Shown here piece by piece: positions 6,679-13,273 of a DNA stretch of 13,273 nt (positions within the stretch are counted from its first letter, which is position 1; each line of letters starts with the position of its first letter). The notes under the pieces were generated by a model. The model did not search any database. It saw only the letters and a list, made by a program, of their open reading frames with translations, and was not told where the DNA came from. A program made the position numbers and the translations under genes. Origin of the DNA: Prolixibacteraceae bacterium (lineage in GTDB: Bacteria; Bacteroidota; Bacteroidia; Bacteroidales; Prolixibacteraceae); NCBI GenBank assembly GCA_007116765.1, contig SKHV01000219.1, positions 1-13,273 of the forward strand. The letters run 5' to 3'.

Positions 6679-8037
6679 GGACTTCCGGATTTCAATTTCG
6701 CGGGTTCGCAAGGAGTCTTTGTAAGTATTGTGCGCATTTATTTTGTCGATACTCAAATCGGAATCGGTGTTTTGTTCCCAGCGTCTGCATAAATAAACCG
6801 GTTCGTAAATACGGCCAATTTTGTAAGTGCGACTAATGGCAAGTGCTACTGCATAATCTTCGCCATAGCTCACATTGGGGAAGGAAATTTGTCTAATAAT
6901 AGGTGTGAAAAAAGCACGAGGTGCGCCAAGTCCGTTAATTCGCAGGGCATTATTAGGGCCGTTCTCGTCGGTCCACTCACGATGATCAATTATTCCCGGC
7001 GGAATTTCTTCCAAATTGTAATTCACCATTCGATAACTTCCAATTACCATGGCGCATTTTTCTTCATAAAACTTATCCACAACGGACTGTAAGGTATGCT
7101 CATTCAAATACAAATCGTCGCTATCGAGCTGAACCGAAAAACGACCGCAGTTTGGGTGGTTTACTCCTTCATTCCAGCAGCCTCCAATACCAAGCCCTTC
7201 CTCCGACGGAATATGATGCACTACCTCATTGGAAGTATATTGTTTAATAAGTTCCGAAGTGCCGTCGCTTGAGTAATTGTCAACCACTATTACATTGAAA
7301 TTAAACGAGGTTTTCTGTTTCAATACCGAATCAATGGCCTGCCCTATTGTTTTAACCCTATTGAGCACCGGTATAATTACCGTAGCTTCCACATCGAATT
7401 TTTGCTCGTTAAAATTTACAGTTTGAAAGGGAGGCTTTACCAAAGCACCAATCTCGGATAAATGATGTGTCGCTGCCTGCTCCATTTCAATTTGCCGTTC
7501 CCGGTTTCGGGCATCCACATAATCGAACTGCTTTTGTCCCGAAACACGCTTGTCGGGTTCGTGATAAACATAGCTTGCAGCGCTAAAACGAAACGGCATT
7601 GCGCTGCGTGTGCACCACAAGCGGAAACTATACCAAGCGGCATAAATGTAATTCGCCTTGCATTGCTCCAGGAAGTTTTTAAGTGCTTCTGTTTTCACAA
7701 GCACCAAGGCTCCAAAGTCGAAATCGTCGCGTATGCTGCCTGTTTGGTACTCAATAGTCGGAATTGTTTTCGTGTTACCTCTTTCCAAACTTTCGGGAAC
7801 TTTGTATTGGTGCGAATAGCTTAATTTGCAGTCTTTGGCGCGGGCTTCGTCAATCCAATCTTTCACATCAATATACTCAACATCAACCTTTCCTGCTTTC
7901 GTTTTAAAAAAGAAGTATTGAGTAGTTACCGTGTCGGCAATTTGTTGCAATACAGAAATGCTTTCGGGCTGCGAAGTTTCAAAATCGACTTGTTTTAAGC
8001 TTTCGTTTTCGGGAATATAAATGCTGGTTTTACTCAT
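6667..8037 (-). CDS. GT2-family glycosyltransferase with extra N-terminal GT-like region
   Basis: This 456-residue protein carries an intact GT-A/GT2 catalytic domain in its C-terminal half. TVIIPVLNR (219-227) and VVDNYSSDGT (251-260) form the nucleotide-sugar site, LDSDD (304-308) is the metal-binding DXD, GEDY (392-395) supplies the likely catalytic base, and RRW (418-420) follows. Donor and acceptor sugars cannot be read. Residues 1-215 are unusual: they resemble the second half of another GT2 domain (YFFFKTKAGK where a DXD would be expected, then DFDFGALVLVKTEAL), but with no metal-binding motif. No signal peptide or membrane helix is visible, so it should be cytoplasmic. Its ATG overlaps the stop of the upstream GHL10 gene (ATGA), implying translational coupling. 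The 3' end overlaps the helicase gene by 12 bases. Confidence 0.88.
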   Translation of the reverse strand: MSKTSIYIPENESLKQVDFETSQPESISVLQQIADTVTTQYFFFKTKAGKVDVEYIDVKDWIDEARAKDCKLSYSHQYKVPESLERGNTKTIPTIEYQTGSIRDDFDFGALVLVKTEALKNFLEQCKANYIYAAWYSFRLWCTRSAMPFRFSAASYVYHEPDKRVSGQKQFDYVDARNRERQIEMEQAATHHLSEIGALVKPPFQTVNFNEQKFDVEATVIIPVLNRVKTIGQAIDSVLKQKTSFNFNVIVVDNYSSDGTSELIKQYTSNEVVHHIPSEEGLGIGGCWNEGVNHPNCGRFSVQLDSDDLYLNEHTLQSVVDKFYEEKCAMVIGSYRMVNYNLEEIPPGIIDHREWTDENGPNNALRINGLGAPRAFFTPIIRQISFPNVSYGEDYAVALAISRTYKIGRIYEPVYLCRRWEQNTDSDLSIDKINAHNTYKDSLRTREIEIRKSLLS

Positions 8038-9569
8038 CGTATTCTTATTTTTAAAGGCCCCAGAGGCTCGCTTTCGTGATGATGTTTATCGAGTACTGTA
8101 ATCCATAAAAAATGTTTTTTACCCGGAGTAAGCGACAATTCGTCCACCTCGACACGAGAATTTGGAGTAAACTGAATCCTGTTTTGTGCTTCAACAATAC
8201 GGGTTTCGTTTTTCGAATTTGTTTTGTATATCAAGTATCCCAAATGGTCTTCGGCTTGTGGGTTTCTTCTTCGATGTACAATTTGAATTTCGTTTTTACG
8301 GAACAAGCCTGAAAACTTGACCCGGTCGGGTTCGGGTGGAGGTGAATTCTCAATCCAGGGCATAAGAGGCAATAGCGCCGGATAAGCATAAATATCGTCA
8401 ATAAGCCGGTTTTGAAAACCGTGAGGATTCATTTCCAGAAAACGCATACGGAAATAGGCATTTCCCGAAATGTTTCTGATTCGGCGTGAAATATAAACCT
8501 GCTCGGGCAATTCTTCTACATTTTGCCAAGGTGTTGTTCGCCCTTCGGCTGCTTTGTAAAGGGCGTGTCCAATGTACATGTGACGGCCAAAAGCACGTTC
8601 GCTCCACCAGTTGGCCAAAGTGATATAATCAACCGCCGGATGCCCGATTTCCCAATACAGTTGCGGAATAAGATAATCAATCCATCCGCGTTGCTGCCAT
8701 TTTATTACGTCGGCATACAGGTTGTCGTAGTTTGTATTTCCGGCTGTGGTTACTGAACCAATAACTTCGTCGTATTCGTTGTAGTTTTTCCATACACCAA
8801 AAGGGCTTATTCCGAATTTCACTTTGGGCTTTATGGTTTTTATGGTTTGACTTAGCATTTGAATTATGAGATCCACGTTATCGCGCCGCCAGTCTTCTTT
8901 TTGCTTTTGCTCATACCCTCTGCTATGCATTTTAAACGATAATGTATCGGGAAAAAGGGTGCGGGCAATGGGATACGGATAAAAATAGTCGTCGAAATGT
9001 ATAGCATCCACATCGTAATTCCGAACTACTTCGGCCACTACTTCGTTCAAATAATGACGTACCTCGGGAATGCCGGGATCTAAGTACTGCTGATTTCCAT
9101 AGGTAACTACCCAGTCAGGCTTACGCACTGCAATATTCCGCGACGAATAAACTGTTGTTAGGTTTTGGCTTAATCTGAAAGGGTTCATCCAGGCATGAAG
9201 TTCCATGCCGCGCATGTGGCACTGTTCGATTATGAATTGCAGCGGATCCCAGTTTTGAGGCGGAGCCTGACCTTGAATGCCGGTAAGCCAATGCGACCAG
9301 GGTTCGGTTTCCGACTTATAAAACGCATCTCCGGCCGGCCTTATTTGAAAAATTACCGCATTGAAATGCAGTTTCTCAAGAGTGTTGAGCATCGAAATAA
9401 GCTCTTCTTTTTGTTTCTCAACAGGCATGCCCGGTGCCGAGGGCCAGTCTATATTATTGACAGTAGCTATCCACATTCCCCTAAACTCACGTTTGGGATG
9501 AGTTGCTCCGGCTTCGGTGGCGAGAAAAAAAGCTGCCGTAAAAATCAGAAAAAAGATGTTTTTATGCAT
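8034..9569 (-). CDS. Exported GHL10-family glycoside hydrolase (DigH-like)
   Basis: This 511-residue protein has a clear signal peptide (residues 1-22, ending TEAGA) with no lipobox cysteine, so it is probably periplasmic or secreted. The GHL10/DUF187 TIM-barrel covers about 25-400, with REFRGMWIATVNNIDWP (27-43), QIRPAGDAFY (75-84), HAWMNPFR (125-132), LDPG (163-166), HFDDYFYPYP (191-200), FGISPFGVW (252-260) and IPQLYWE (301-307). D193/D194 are good candidates for catalytic acids. Residues about 410-511 look like a beta-sandwich, perhaps fibronectin type III-like. From established knowledge, the E. coli GHL10 protein DigH cleaves denuded peptidoglycan glycan strands, so a cell-wall role is the best guess; other polysaccharides are possible. 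It is the first gene of a two-gene unit with the GT2 gene. Confidence 0.9.
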   Translation of the reverse strand: MHKNIFFLIFTAAFFLATEAGATHPKREFRGMWIATVNNIDWPSAPGMPVEKQKEELISMLNTLEKLHFNAVIFQIRPAGDAFYKSETEPWSHWLTGIQGQAPPQNWDPLQFIIEQCHMRGMELHAWMNPFRLSQNLTTVYSSRNIAVRKPDWVVTYGNQQYLDPGIPEVRHYLNEVVAEVVRNYDVDAIHFDDYFYPYPIARTLFPDTLSFKMHSRGYEQKQKEDWRRDNVDLIIQMLSQTIKTIKPKVKFGISPFGVWKNYNEYDEVIGSVTTAGNTNYDNLYADVIKWQQRGWIDYLIPQLYWEIGHPAVDYITLANWWSERAFGRHMYIGHALYKAAEGRTTPWQNVEELPEQVYISRRIRNISGNAYFRMRFLEMNPHGFQNRLIDDIYAYPALLPLMPWIENSPPPEPDRVKFSGLFRKNEIQIVHRRRNPQAEDHLGYLIYKTNSKNETRIVEAQNRIQFTPNSRVEVDELSLTPGKKHFLWITVLDKHHHESEPLGPLKIRIR

Positions 9570-9591
9570 TCAAATTGATTTATTATAGATG

Positions 9592-9622
9592 TAAAAATAA
9601 TAACAATTGGAATCATTGCAAT
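9592..9622 (-). promoter_or_regulatory. Candidate promoter for the GHL10-GT2 operon
   Basis: On the minus strand ATTG (9622-9619) is followed by a 19-base spacer and TATTTTTA (9599-9592), one base off the TAnnTTTG consensus. It lies 23 bases upstream of the GHL10 ATG at 9569. It overlaps the divergent plus-strand promoter at 9606-9637, so the two operons may compete for polymerase. Confidence 0.4.
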
Positions 9623-9637
9623 CAATATATACTTTTG
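9606..9637 (+). promoter_or_regulatory. Bacteroidota-type promoter for the membrane protein-arfB pair
   Basis: ATTG (9606-9609), a 20-base spacer and TACTTTTG (9630-9637) match the Bacteroidota -33/-7 pattern well; the -7 element is an exact TAnnTTTG. Transcription would begin near 9644, about 45 bases before the ATG at 9689. Confidence 0.6.
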
Positions 9638-9688
9638 CCGTGCGTAAAAACGACGAATTAACAAAATCTTGTCAAAAAGAACTGAAAA

Positions 9689-10327
9689 ATGAGTGCACAA
9701 AATAATTTTACAAATTGGATAATCAACCACGATAGCAGCAAACTGTTCATTGCTTTGTACATTGGGCTGTCTGTTTTTCTTTCCATTTTCATCAGCCTAT
9801 TTTGGCTTGTTGCTGTCGTGCTAGTGCATTTTGCTTTTGAAATAATCAGTAATCGTTACAGGAAAATGTCGTGGCTTGAAACTTGGAAAGAAAGTGCACA
9901 CGAACTAAAACTCGATTTTGTTTTGGTGCTTTTTGCTTTGTGGCTGGCAGTATATATCGACATGATTTTTGGCGTGGCCGGTATTGGAGCCGGAGCTCGT
10001 GGAGTGGCTCAGGCAGGAGCTCGTTTTGCCGGCTGGCAGCGAATTATCAGAGGTGTGCTACTTTCGGTCGACGATGTGTTCCAAGTAATTAAGTCGGTTT
10101 TTAAGTACAAAAAACGAAATGCTAACAAAAACAAAAAAATTACACCTGAGCTATCCGATAATGATGAAGAAAAGAAAGGCGGAAGCTCAAGAGTACTCGA
10201 TATCATACTCAATGTTGTAGGTATTCTCTTTATTTTACTCCTGCTTTTTTCGCCCTTTATTACCGATAAAACCATTGCTGAAGTTTTCAACATACTGGCC
10301 AACGATCTTCATCCCTTTCCCAGATAA
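9689..10327 (+). CDS. Unrecognised multi-pass membrane protein
   Basis: I do not recognise this 212-residue protein. It has a long hydrophobic stretch at about 19-52 (one long or two short helices), a second at about 75-97, and a third at about 171-190. A Gly/Ala-rich segment (95-113, FGVAGIGAGARGVAQAG) follows the second membrane stretch and precedes an amphipathic basic region (116-150) rich in Lys and Asn. An acidic patch (153-162) comes next. The C-terminus after the last helix is short. There are no cysteine or histidine clusters and no catalytic motif that I can identify. It has its own promoter and is followed 40 bases later by arfB on the same strand, so co-transcription is plausible. 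The ATG at 9689 is the first in frame after the promoter. Confidence 0.75.
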   Translation: MSAQNNFTNWIINHDSSKLFIALYIGLSVFLSIFISLFWLVAVVLVHFAFEIISNRYRKMSWLETWKESAHELKLDFVLVLFALWLAVYIDMIFGVAGIGAGARGVAQAGARFAGWQRIIRGVLLSVDDVFQVIKSVFKYKKRNANKNKKITPELSDNDEEKKGGSSRVLDIILNVVGILFILLLLFSPFITDKTIAEVFNILANDLHPFPR

Positions 10328-10355
10328 GTGCGAATAGAGTGTAGTATTTATTTTC

Positions 10356-10363
10356 TATTTTTG
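10356..10363 (+). promoter_or_regulatory. -7-like TATTTTTG four bases before the arfB start
   Basis: TATTTTTG is an exact match to TAnnTTTG, but no -33 TTG sits 19-21 bases upstream. A start site 5-7 bases downstream would fall on or just inside the ATG at 10368, giving a leaderless mRNA. A chance match in AT-rich DNA is equally likely. Confidence 0.25.
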
Positions 10364-10367
10364 AATA

Positions 10368-10784
10368 ATGGATCAGAACTCATTACTTAACAGAAACTTC
10401 AAAACGGAATTTACATTCAGCACTTCGCGCAGCAGCGGACCCGGAGGGCAGAATGTAAATAAAGTGAATACGAAAGTTGAGCTGAGGTTTAATGTGGAAA
10501 AATCCTTGCTGCTGTCCGATTTAGAAAAACACAAAATTACAAGCAAACTTAAAAACCGCATCAACAGTGACGGAGAGATGATTGTAATGTCGCAGGACAG
10601 CCGTTCGCAGTTAAAAAACAAAGAAGATGCAATAGATAAGTTTTACCAGCTAATTGCCATGGCCTTAAAACCGGTAAAAAAGCGAAAAGCAAGTAAGCCC
10701 AGCCGTTCGGCCATTGAGAAACGATTAAGATTGAAAGAAGTAAAGAGCAAAAAAAAGGAGCTACGCCGTCGTCCCGACTTGTAA
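10368..10784 (+). CDS. arfB: Peptidyl-tRNA hydrolase ArfB (YaeJ), ribosome rescue
   Basis: This 138-residue protein hydrolyses peptidyl-tRNA on ribosomes stalled at the 3' end of mRNAs lacking a stop codon. The catalytic GGQ loop is at 26-28 within SSGPGGQNVNK, followed by the family's NTKVELRF strand. The C-terminal tail from about 101 is very rich in Lys and Arg (KPVKKRKASKPSR, then KKKELRRR), the part that in ArfB enters the empty mRNA channel. There is no codon-recognition domain, so it is not a class I release factor. The length is typical of the family. It lies 40 bases after the membrane protein gene and faces the aldo/keto reductase gene, with 32 bases between their 3' ends and no obvious terminator. 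Confidence 0.93.
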   Translation: MDQNSLLNRNFKTEFTFSTSRSSGPGGQNVNKVNTKVELRFNVEKSLLLSDLEKHKITSKLKNRINSDGEMIVMSQDSRSQLKNKEDAIDKFYQLIAMALKPVKKRKASKPSRSAIEKRLRLKEVKSKKKELRRRPDL

Positions 10785-10816
10785 GCCCCTTTTATCCTTA
10801 TCCTTTATCAATTAGC

Positions 10817-11806
10817 TTACCACAAGTGGTGAACCAATTTTTTAATCCTTTCATCGTATATTTTTTCCACTGCTTGCTTTTGTTCAGTGCTTAATGGACT
10901 TAAGCCCGAGGCCTGGATATTACCTTTTAATTGATCCACATTCGATGCACCTGGTATTACCGTGCTGATTTCGTTGAACGATAAAATCCAGCGTAAGGCA
11001 ACTTGTGCAAGCTCTTCGCCCGGGAATATCTTTTTCAGTTCTTCAACTGCTTCAATGCCGGTGTTATAATCGATACCCGAAAAGGTTTCTCCTTTATCGA
11101 AAGCTTCGCCATTGCGGTTAAAGGTTCGGTGATCGCCGGGCAAGAAAGTAGTTTCCTTCGAGAACTTACCACTCAGCAAACCACTTGCAAGCGGTACGCG
11201 GGCAATTACACCAATGTTGCGTTTTTTCACCTGTTCAAAAAACAATTCGGCCGGACGCTGCCTGAACATGTTGAAAATAATTTGAACGGTATCTACATTA
11301 TCGTATTCAATGGCTTTTAATGCCTCTTCCACTTTTTCAACACTAACTCCCAGCTTTCTGATTTTTCCTTCGGAGATGAGCTTGTCAAATTCTGCAAAAA
11401 TCCCGGGGCGGTAATACACCTCGCCTGGTGGGCAGTGTAGCTGAATTAAATCGATGGTTTCGATGTCCATTCTTTTCAAACTATCCTCAACAAACCCTCG
11501 CAAGGCAGCCGGGGTGTAGTTTTCGTTGGTATGCGGGTTTATTTGCCTTCCACACTTGGCAGCTACATAAATTTGCTCCGAACGGCTTCGAAGCAAACGG
11601 CCAACAGCACGTTCGCTCTCACCAATTTCATTGCCGTAAACATCGGCAGTATCGATAAAATTTATGCCATTGTCAACTGCGGCATTCAATATTTTGTCGG
11701 CATTTTTATCGTCAAATGGGGCTCCCCATTTCCCGCCAACTTGCCAGGTACCTAAACTAATTTCGGATATTTTAAATCCGGTACGTCCTAATTTTCTGTA
11801 TTGCAT
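10817..11806 (-). CDS. Aldo/keto reductase
   Basis: This 329-residue NAD(P)H-dependent oxidoreductase has the aldo/keto reductase barrel. The catalytic tetrad is visible: D52 and Y57 in FIDTADVYG (50-58), K84 in VAAKCG, and H124 in LIQLHC. The N-terminus MQYRKLGRTGFKISEISLG is the standard opening of the family, and residues 199-215 (GVIARVPLASGLLSGKF) and 283-289 (VIPGASN) line the cofactor site in relatives. The substrate cannot be predicted. The frame is open upstream to a Met at 11875, but the promoter at 11845-11876 lies inside that extension and the conserved sequence begins at 11806, so 11806 is preferred. The gene follows the erythromycin-esterase-like gene on the same strand but appears to have its own promoter. 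Confidence 0.92.
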   Translation of the reverse strand: MQYRKLGRTGFKISEISLGTWQVGGKWGAPFDDKNADKILNAAVDNGINFIDTADVYGNEIGESERAVGRLLRSRSEQIYVAAKCGRQINPHTNENYTPAALRGFVEDSLKRMDIETIDLIQLHCPPGEVYYRPGIFAEFDKLISEGKIRKLGVSVEKVEEALKAIEYDNVDTVQIIFNMFRQRPAELFFEQVKKRNIGVIARVPLASGLLSGKFSKETTFLPGDHRTFNRNGEAFDKGETFSGIDYNTGIEAVEELKKIFPGEELAQVALRWILSFNEISTVIPGASNVDQLKGNIQASGLSPLSTEQKQAVEKIYDERIKKLVHHLW

Positions 11807-11844
11807 GTTATTAATAGTTAGATGAATTTTGTGAAATGATAAAG

Positions 11845-11876
11845 CAAAGCTAAACCAAATCATCAACAATTTCAAA
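11845..11876 (-). promoter_or_regulatory. Bacteroidota-type promoter for the aldo/keto reductase
   Basis: On the minus strand TTTG (11876-11873, part of TTTTG) is followed by a 20-base spacer and TAGCTTTG (11852-11845), an exact -7 match. Transcription would start near 11838, about 32 bases before the ATG at 11806. The promoter lies just after the stop codon of the upstream esterase-like gene and rules against the longer reductase start at 11875. Confidence 0.65.
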
Positions 11877-11887
11877 ATATCATCTTT

Positions 11888-13207
11888 TTATTTTATCGGC
11901 TTCAAAGCATTGGTTTTGTTGATAAAAATAAACGAATCGTAGCGATGTGTGAAATAGGTGGGCACATAATTTCCCGTTTCGTTACGCGGGTTGTAAACCA
12001 CACCAATAGCCCTGTGCCCAATATACTGTCCAAACAGTGAATGTGCCCTGTCGGCTTCGTCAAAAAGCAATAGAAATGCAGGCTCCCCTACCTGATTCAA
12101 AGCATATTCGATACTCTCGTTGTGCGCCCTCGGAACATTCATGATTTGCATTGTATTGCCCCACTGCGAACCGGCATTTACCCTGCCACTGTATGTTCCA
12201 AAACCGTTAATGAAAACATTGTTACTGCCAAGTTCTTGCCTGCTTAAACTGCCAATATTCACCATTCCGTGCGATGCCATGGTGGTTGCCCGTGCATCGC
12301 CAACATGCGTATTGTGTGCCCAAACTATGCCTTTGCTGTCGGTACCATACAATTCTAACAAGCGCTTCACCGAAAACCACATATGCTCTGCCCTGCTGTT
12401 CCATGATGGTGAACCTCCCCGAACGGCCAGCCTGAAATAATCTTCGGCATTTTTTACCACCAATGCATTCTGTTTGGCCCTGAAATGCTGTGCTTTCTGC
12501 TCAGCATCGATTTCTTCACCCAAATTTGCCATTAATTCAAGCAAGGCCTTCAATTCATCTTCGCAGGAAAAATTACCCGAAGCCGTAGCACGTGCATAAG
12601 CCCACTCGTCGCGGTCGAAACGCTCGAAACAGGCAAGTTTTGCAGCTATTTGTTCAGAATACTCAGGGAAATACAATTCGGCATAAGCCAACAAATCGTC
12701 AATAGCTTCCCATTGGCCGTACACATCCATGCCATAAAAACCTACCTTTTCATCATCGGGTAGTTTACTGTTGTACTCGCGCATCCACTCAACAAGGTCG
12801 GCAACCGTGGTATTTCCCCACATCCATTCGGGCCAGCGACTAAAGTCTTTCATGGCCTCTACAGCCGATGCAGGTGCGCCGGGTAAACTTTTCACGTATT
12901 TGTTCAGGCGGTACAGCGAAGCCCAATCGCCCTCTACGGCAATAAACGAAAACCCGTGTTCAACAATGAGGCGTTTCGAAATTTCTGCCCTCCATTCATA
13001 GTATTCCAGCGTTCCATGCGAAGCTTCGCCCAGTAAAACCAGTTTTCGTTTTCCTGCCTCTGCTATAAGCGGACTTAACTCAGCAGAAGTATTAAGCGTG
13101 ATTGCTTTGGATGACAGATAGTCAACAATAGCAGCAGTTTGCTGTGCATGACTGAAATTTAAAAATACTATTAAAAAAAGAAACTGAAATGATATAATCT
13201 TCTTCAT
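11888..13207 (-). CDS. Exported erythromycin-esterase-like hydrolase
   Basis: This 439-residue protein belongs to the erythromycin esterase family. GEASHGT (60-66) holds H64, and E92 lies in AVEGDW; the 28-residue spacing equals that between catalytic H46 and E74 in EreB as I recall it. WAHNTHVGDA (296-305) carries H298 and H301, the second conserved histidine pair. FYGMDVYG (157-164) is another family motif. Unlike the cytoplasmic EreA/EreB resistance enzymes, it has a clear signal peptide (1-21, ending SHAQQ), so it acts in the periplasm or outside. The real substrate is unknown; macrolide esterase activity cannot be assumed. It is complete, with 66 bases before the window edge, where I found no convincing promoter. 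The aldo/keto reductase follows on the same strand. Confidence 0.9.
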   Translation of the reverse strand: MKKIISFQFLFLIVFLNFSHAQQTAAIVDYLSSKAITLNTSAELSPLIAEAGKRKLVLLGEASHGTLEYYEWRAEISKRLIVEHGFSFIAVEGDWASLYRLNKYVKSLPGAPASAVEAMKDFSRWPEWMWGNTTVADLVEWMREYNSKLPDDEKVGFYGMDVYGQWEAIDDLLAYAELYFPEYSEQIAAKLACFERFDRDEWAYARATASGNFSCEDELKALLELMANLGEEIDAEQKAQHFRAKQNALVVKNAEDYFRLAVRGGSPSWNSRAEHMWFSVKRLLELYGTDSKGIVWAHNTHVGDARATTMASHGMVNIGSLSRQELGSNNVFINGFGTYSGRVNAGSQWGNTMQIMNVPRAHNESIEYALNQVGEPAFLLLFDEADRAHSLFGQYIGHRAIGVVYNPRNETGNYVPTYFTHRYDSFIFINKTNALKPIK

Positions 13208-13273
13208 TGTATTATTTTTAAGGTTTATAGAAACTCGAATGATTACATGAAAACGTTATCAGATAGACAAACA

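Noticed and set aside
9980..10030. Gly/Ala-rich stretch resembling the pre-toxin region of polymorphic toxins
   Set aside because: The protein is short, has membrane helices on both sides, has no toxin domain at its C-terminus, and no immunity-like gene follows; arfB does.
10368..10784. Fragment of peptide chain release factor (GGQ motif)
   Set aside because: The basic C-terminal tail, complete short length and lack of need for a codon-recognition domain match ArfB rather than a broken release factor gene.
10819..10830. ACCAC-AA-GTGGT inverted repeat as a terminator between arfB and the reductase
   Set aside because: It lies inside the last codons of the reductase, has a two-base loop, and is not followed by a T-run long enough to support termination.
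11807..11875. Longer start of the aldo/keto reductase at 11875
   Set aside because: A complete Bacteroidota promoter lies within that stretch, and the family's conserved N-terminus begins at 11806.
11888..13207. Antibiotic resistance gene call for the erythromycin-esterase-like protein
   Set aside because: Family membership alone does not show macrolide hydrolysis, and the signal peptide and chromosomal setting without mobile genes argue against a resistance cassette.

Overview
This window looks like a chromosomal stretch from a member of the Bacteroidota. The evidence is a moderately AT-rich sequence, several intergenic matches to the Bacteroidota promoter (-33 TTG/TTTG, about 19-20 bases, then -7 TAnnTTTG), no obvious Shine-Dalgarno tracts, and typical gene families: a response regulator with a Bacteroidota-style LuxR-like C-terminus, a Pif1-HRDC-HTH helicase, a GHL10 hydrolase and a secreted erythromycin-esterase-like protein. 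Marinilabiliales/Prolixibacteraceae is a guess from general resemblance only.

Layout. Bases 1-152 hold short repeats: a small hairpin, an ACGAAGT heptamer array and an ANTGACT heptamer array. Next, on the minus strand, is a two-gene unit, an alpha/beta hydrolase followed by a response regulator (2022 down to 153), with a near-perfect promoter at 2103-2133. Bases 2141-2390 are a second repeat block, with the same elements in mirror order as the left block plus a 94-base imperfect palindrome with a poly-T exit that probably terminates the next gene. That gene (4076-2385, minus) is a membrane histidine kinase with a periplasmic amino-acid-type binding domain. Divergent from it is an 815-residue Pif1-type helicase (4231-6678, plus).

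The helicase runs tail to tail, overlapping by 12 bases, into a minus-strand pair transcribed from 9569: an exported GHL10 glycosidase and a GT2 glycosyltransferase coupled by an ATGA overlap. Divergent from that pair is a plus-strand pair: an unrecognised multi-pass membrane protein and the ribosome-rescue hydrolase ArfB. The right end carries two minus-strand genes, an exported erythromycin-esterase-like protein and, behind its own promoter, an aldo/keto reductase.

How the genes fit together. The kinase and the response regulator could be a signalling pair separated by the hydrolase and the repeat block, but this is inference. The GHL10/GT2 pair suggests a small cell-wall or surface-glycan function. 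The rest reads as ordinary housekeeping and accessory chromosome. I do not see a clear new defence, mobile or biosynthetic system. The best leads are the mirror-ordered repeat blocks around the hydrolase/regulator unit, the degenerate second GT-like half in the glycosyltransferase, and the unrecognised membrane protein beside ArfB.
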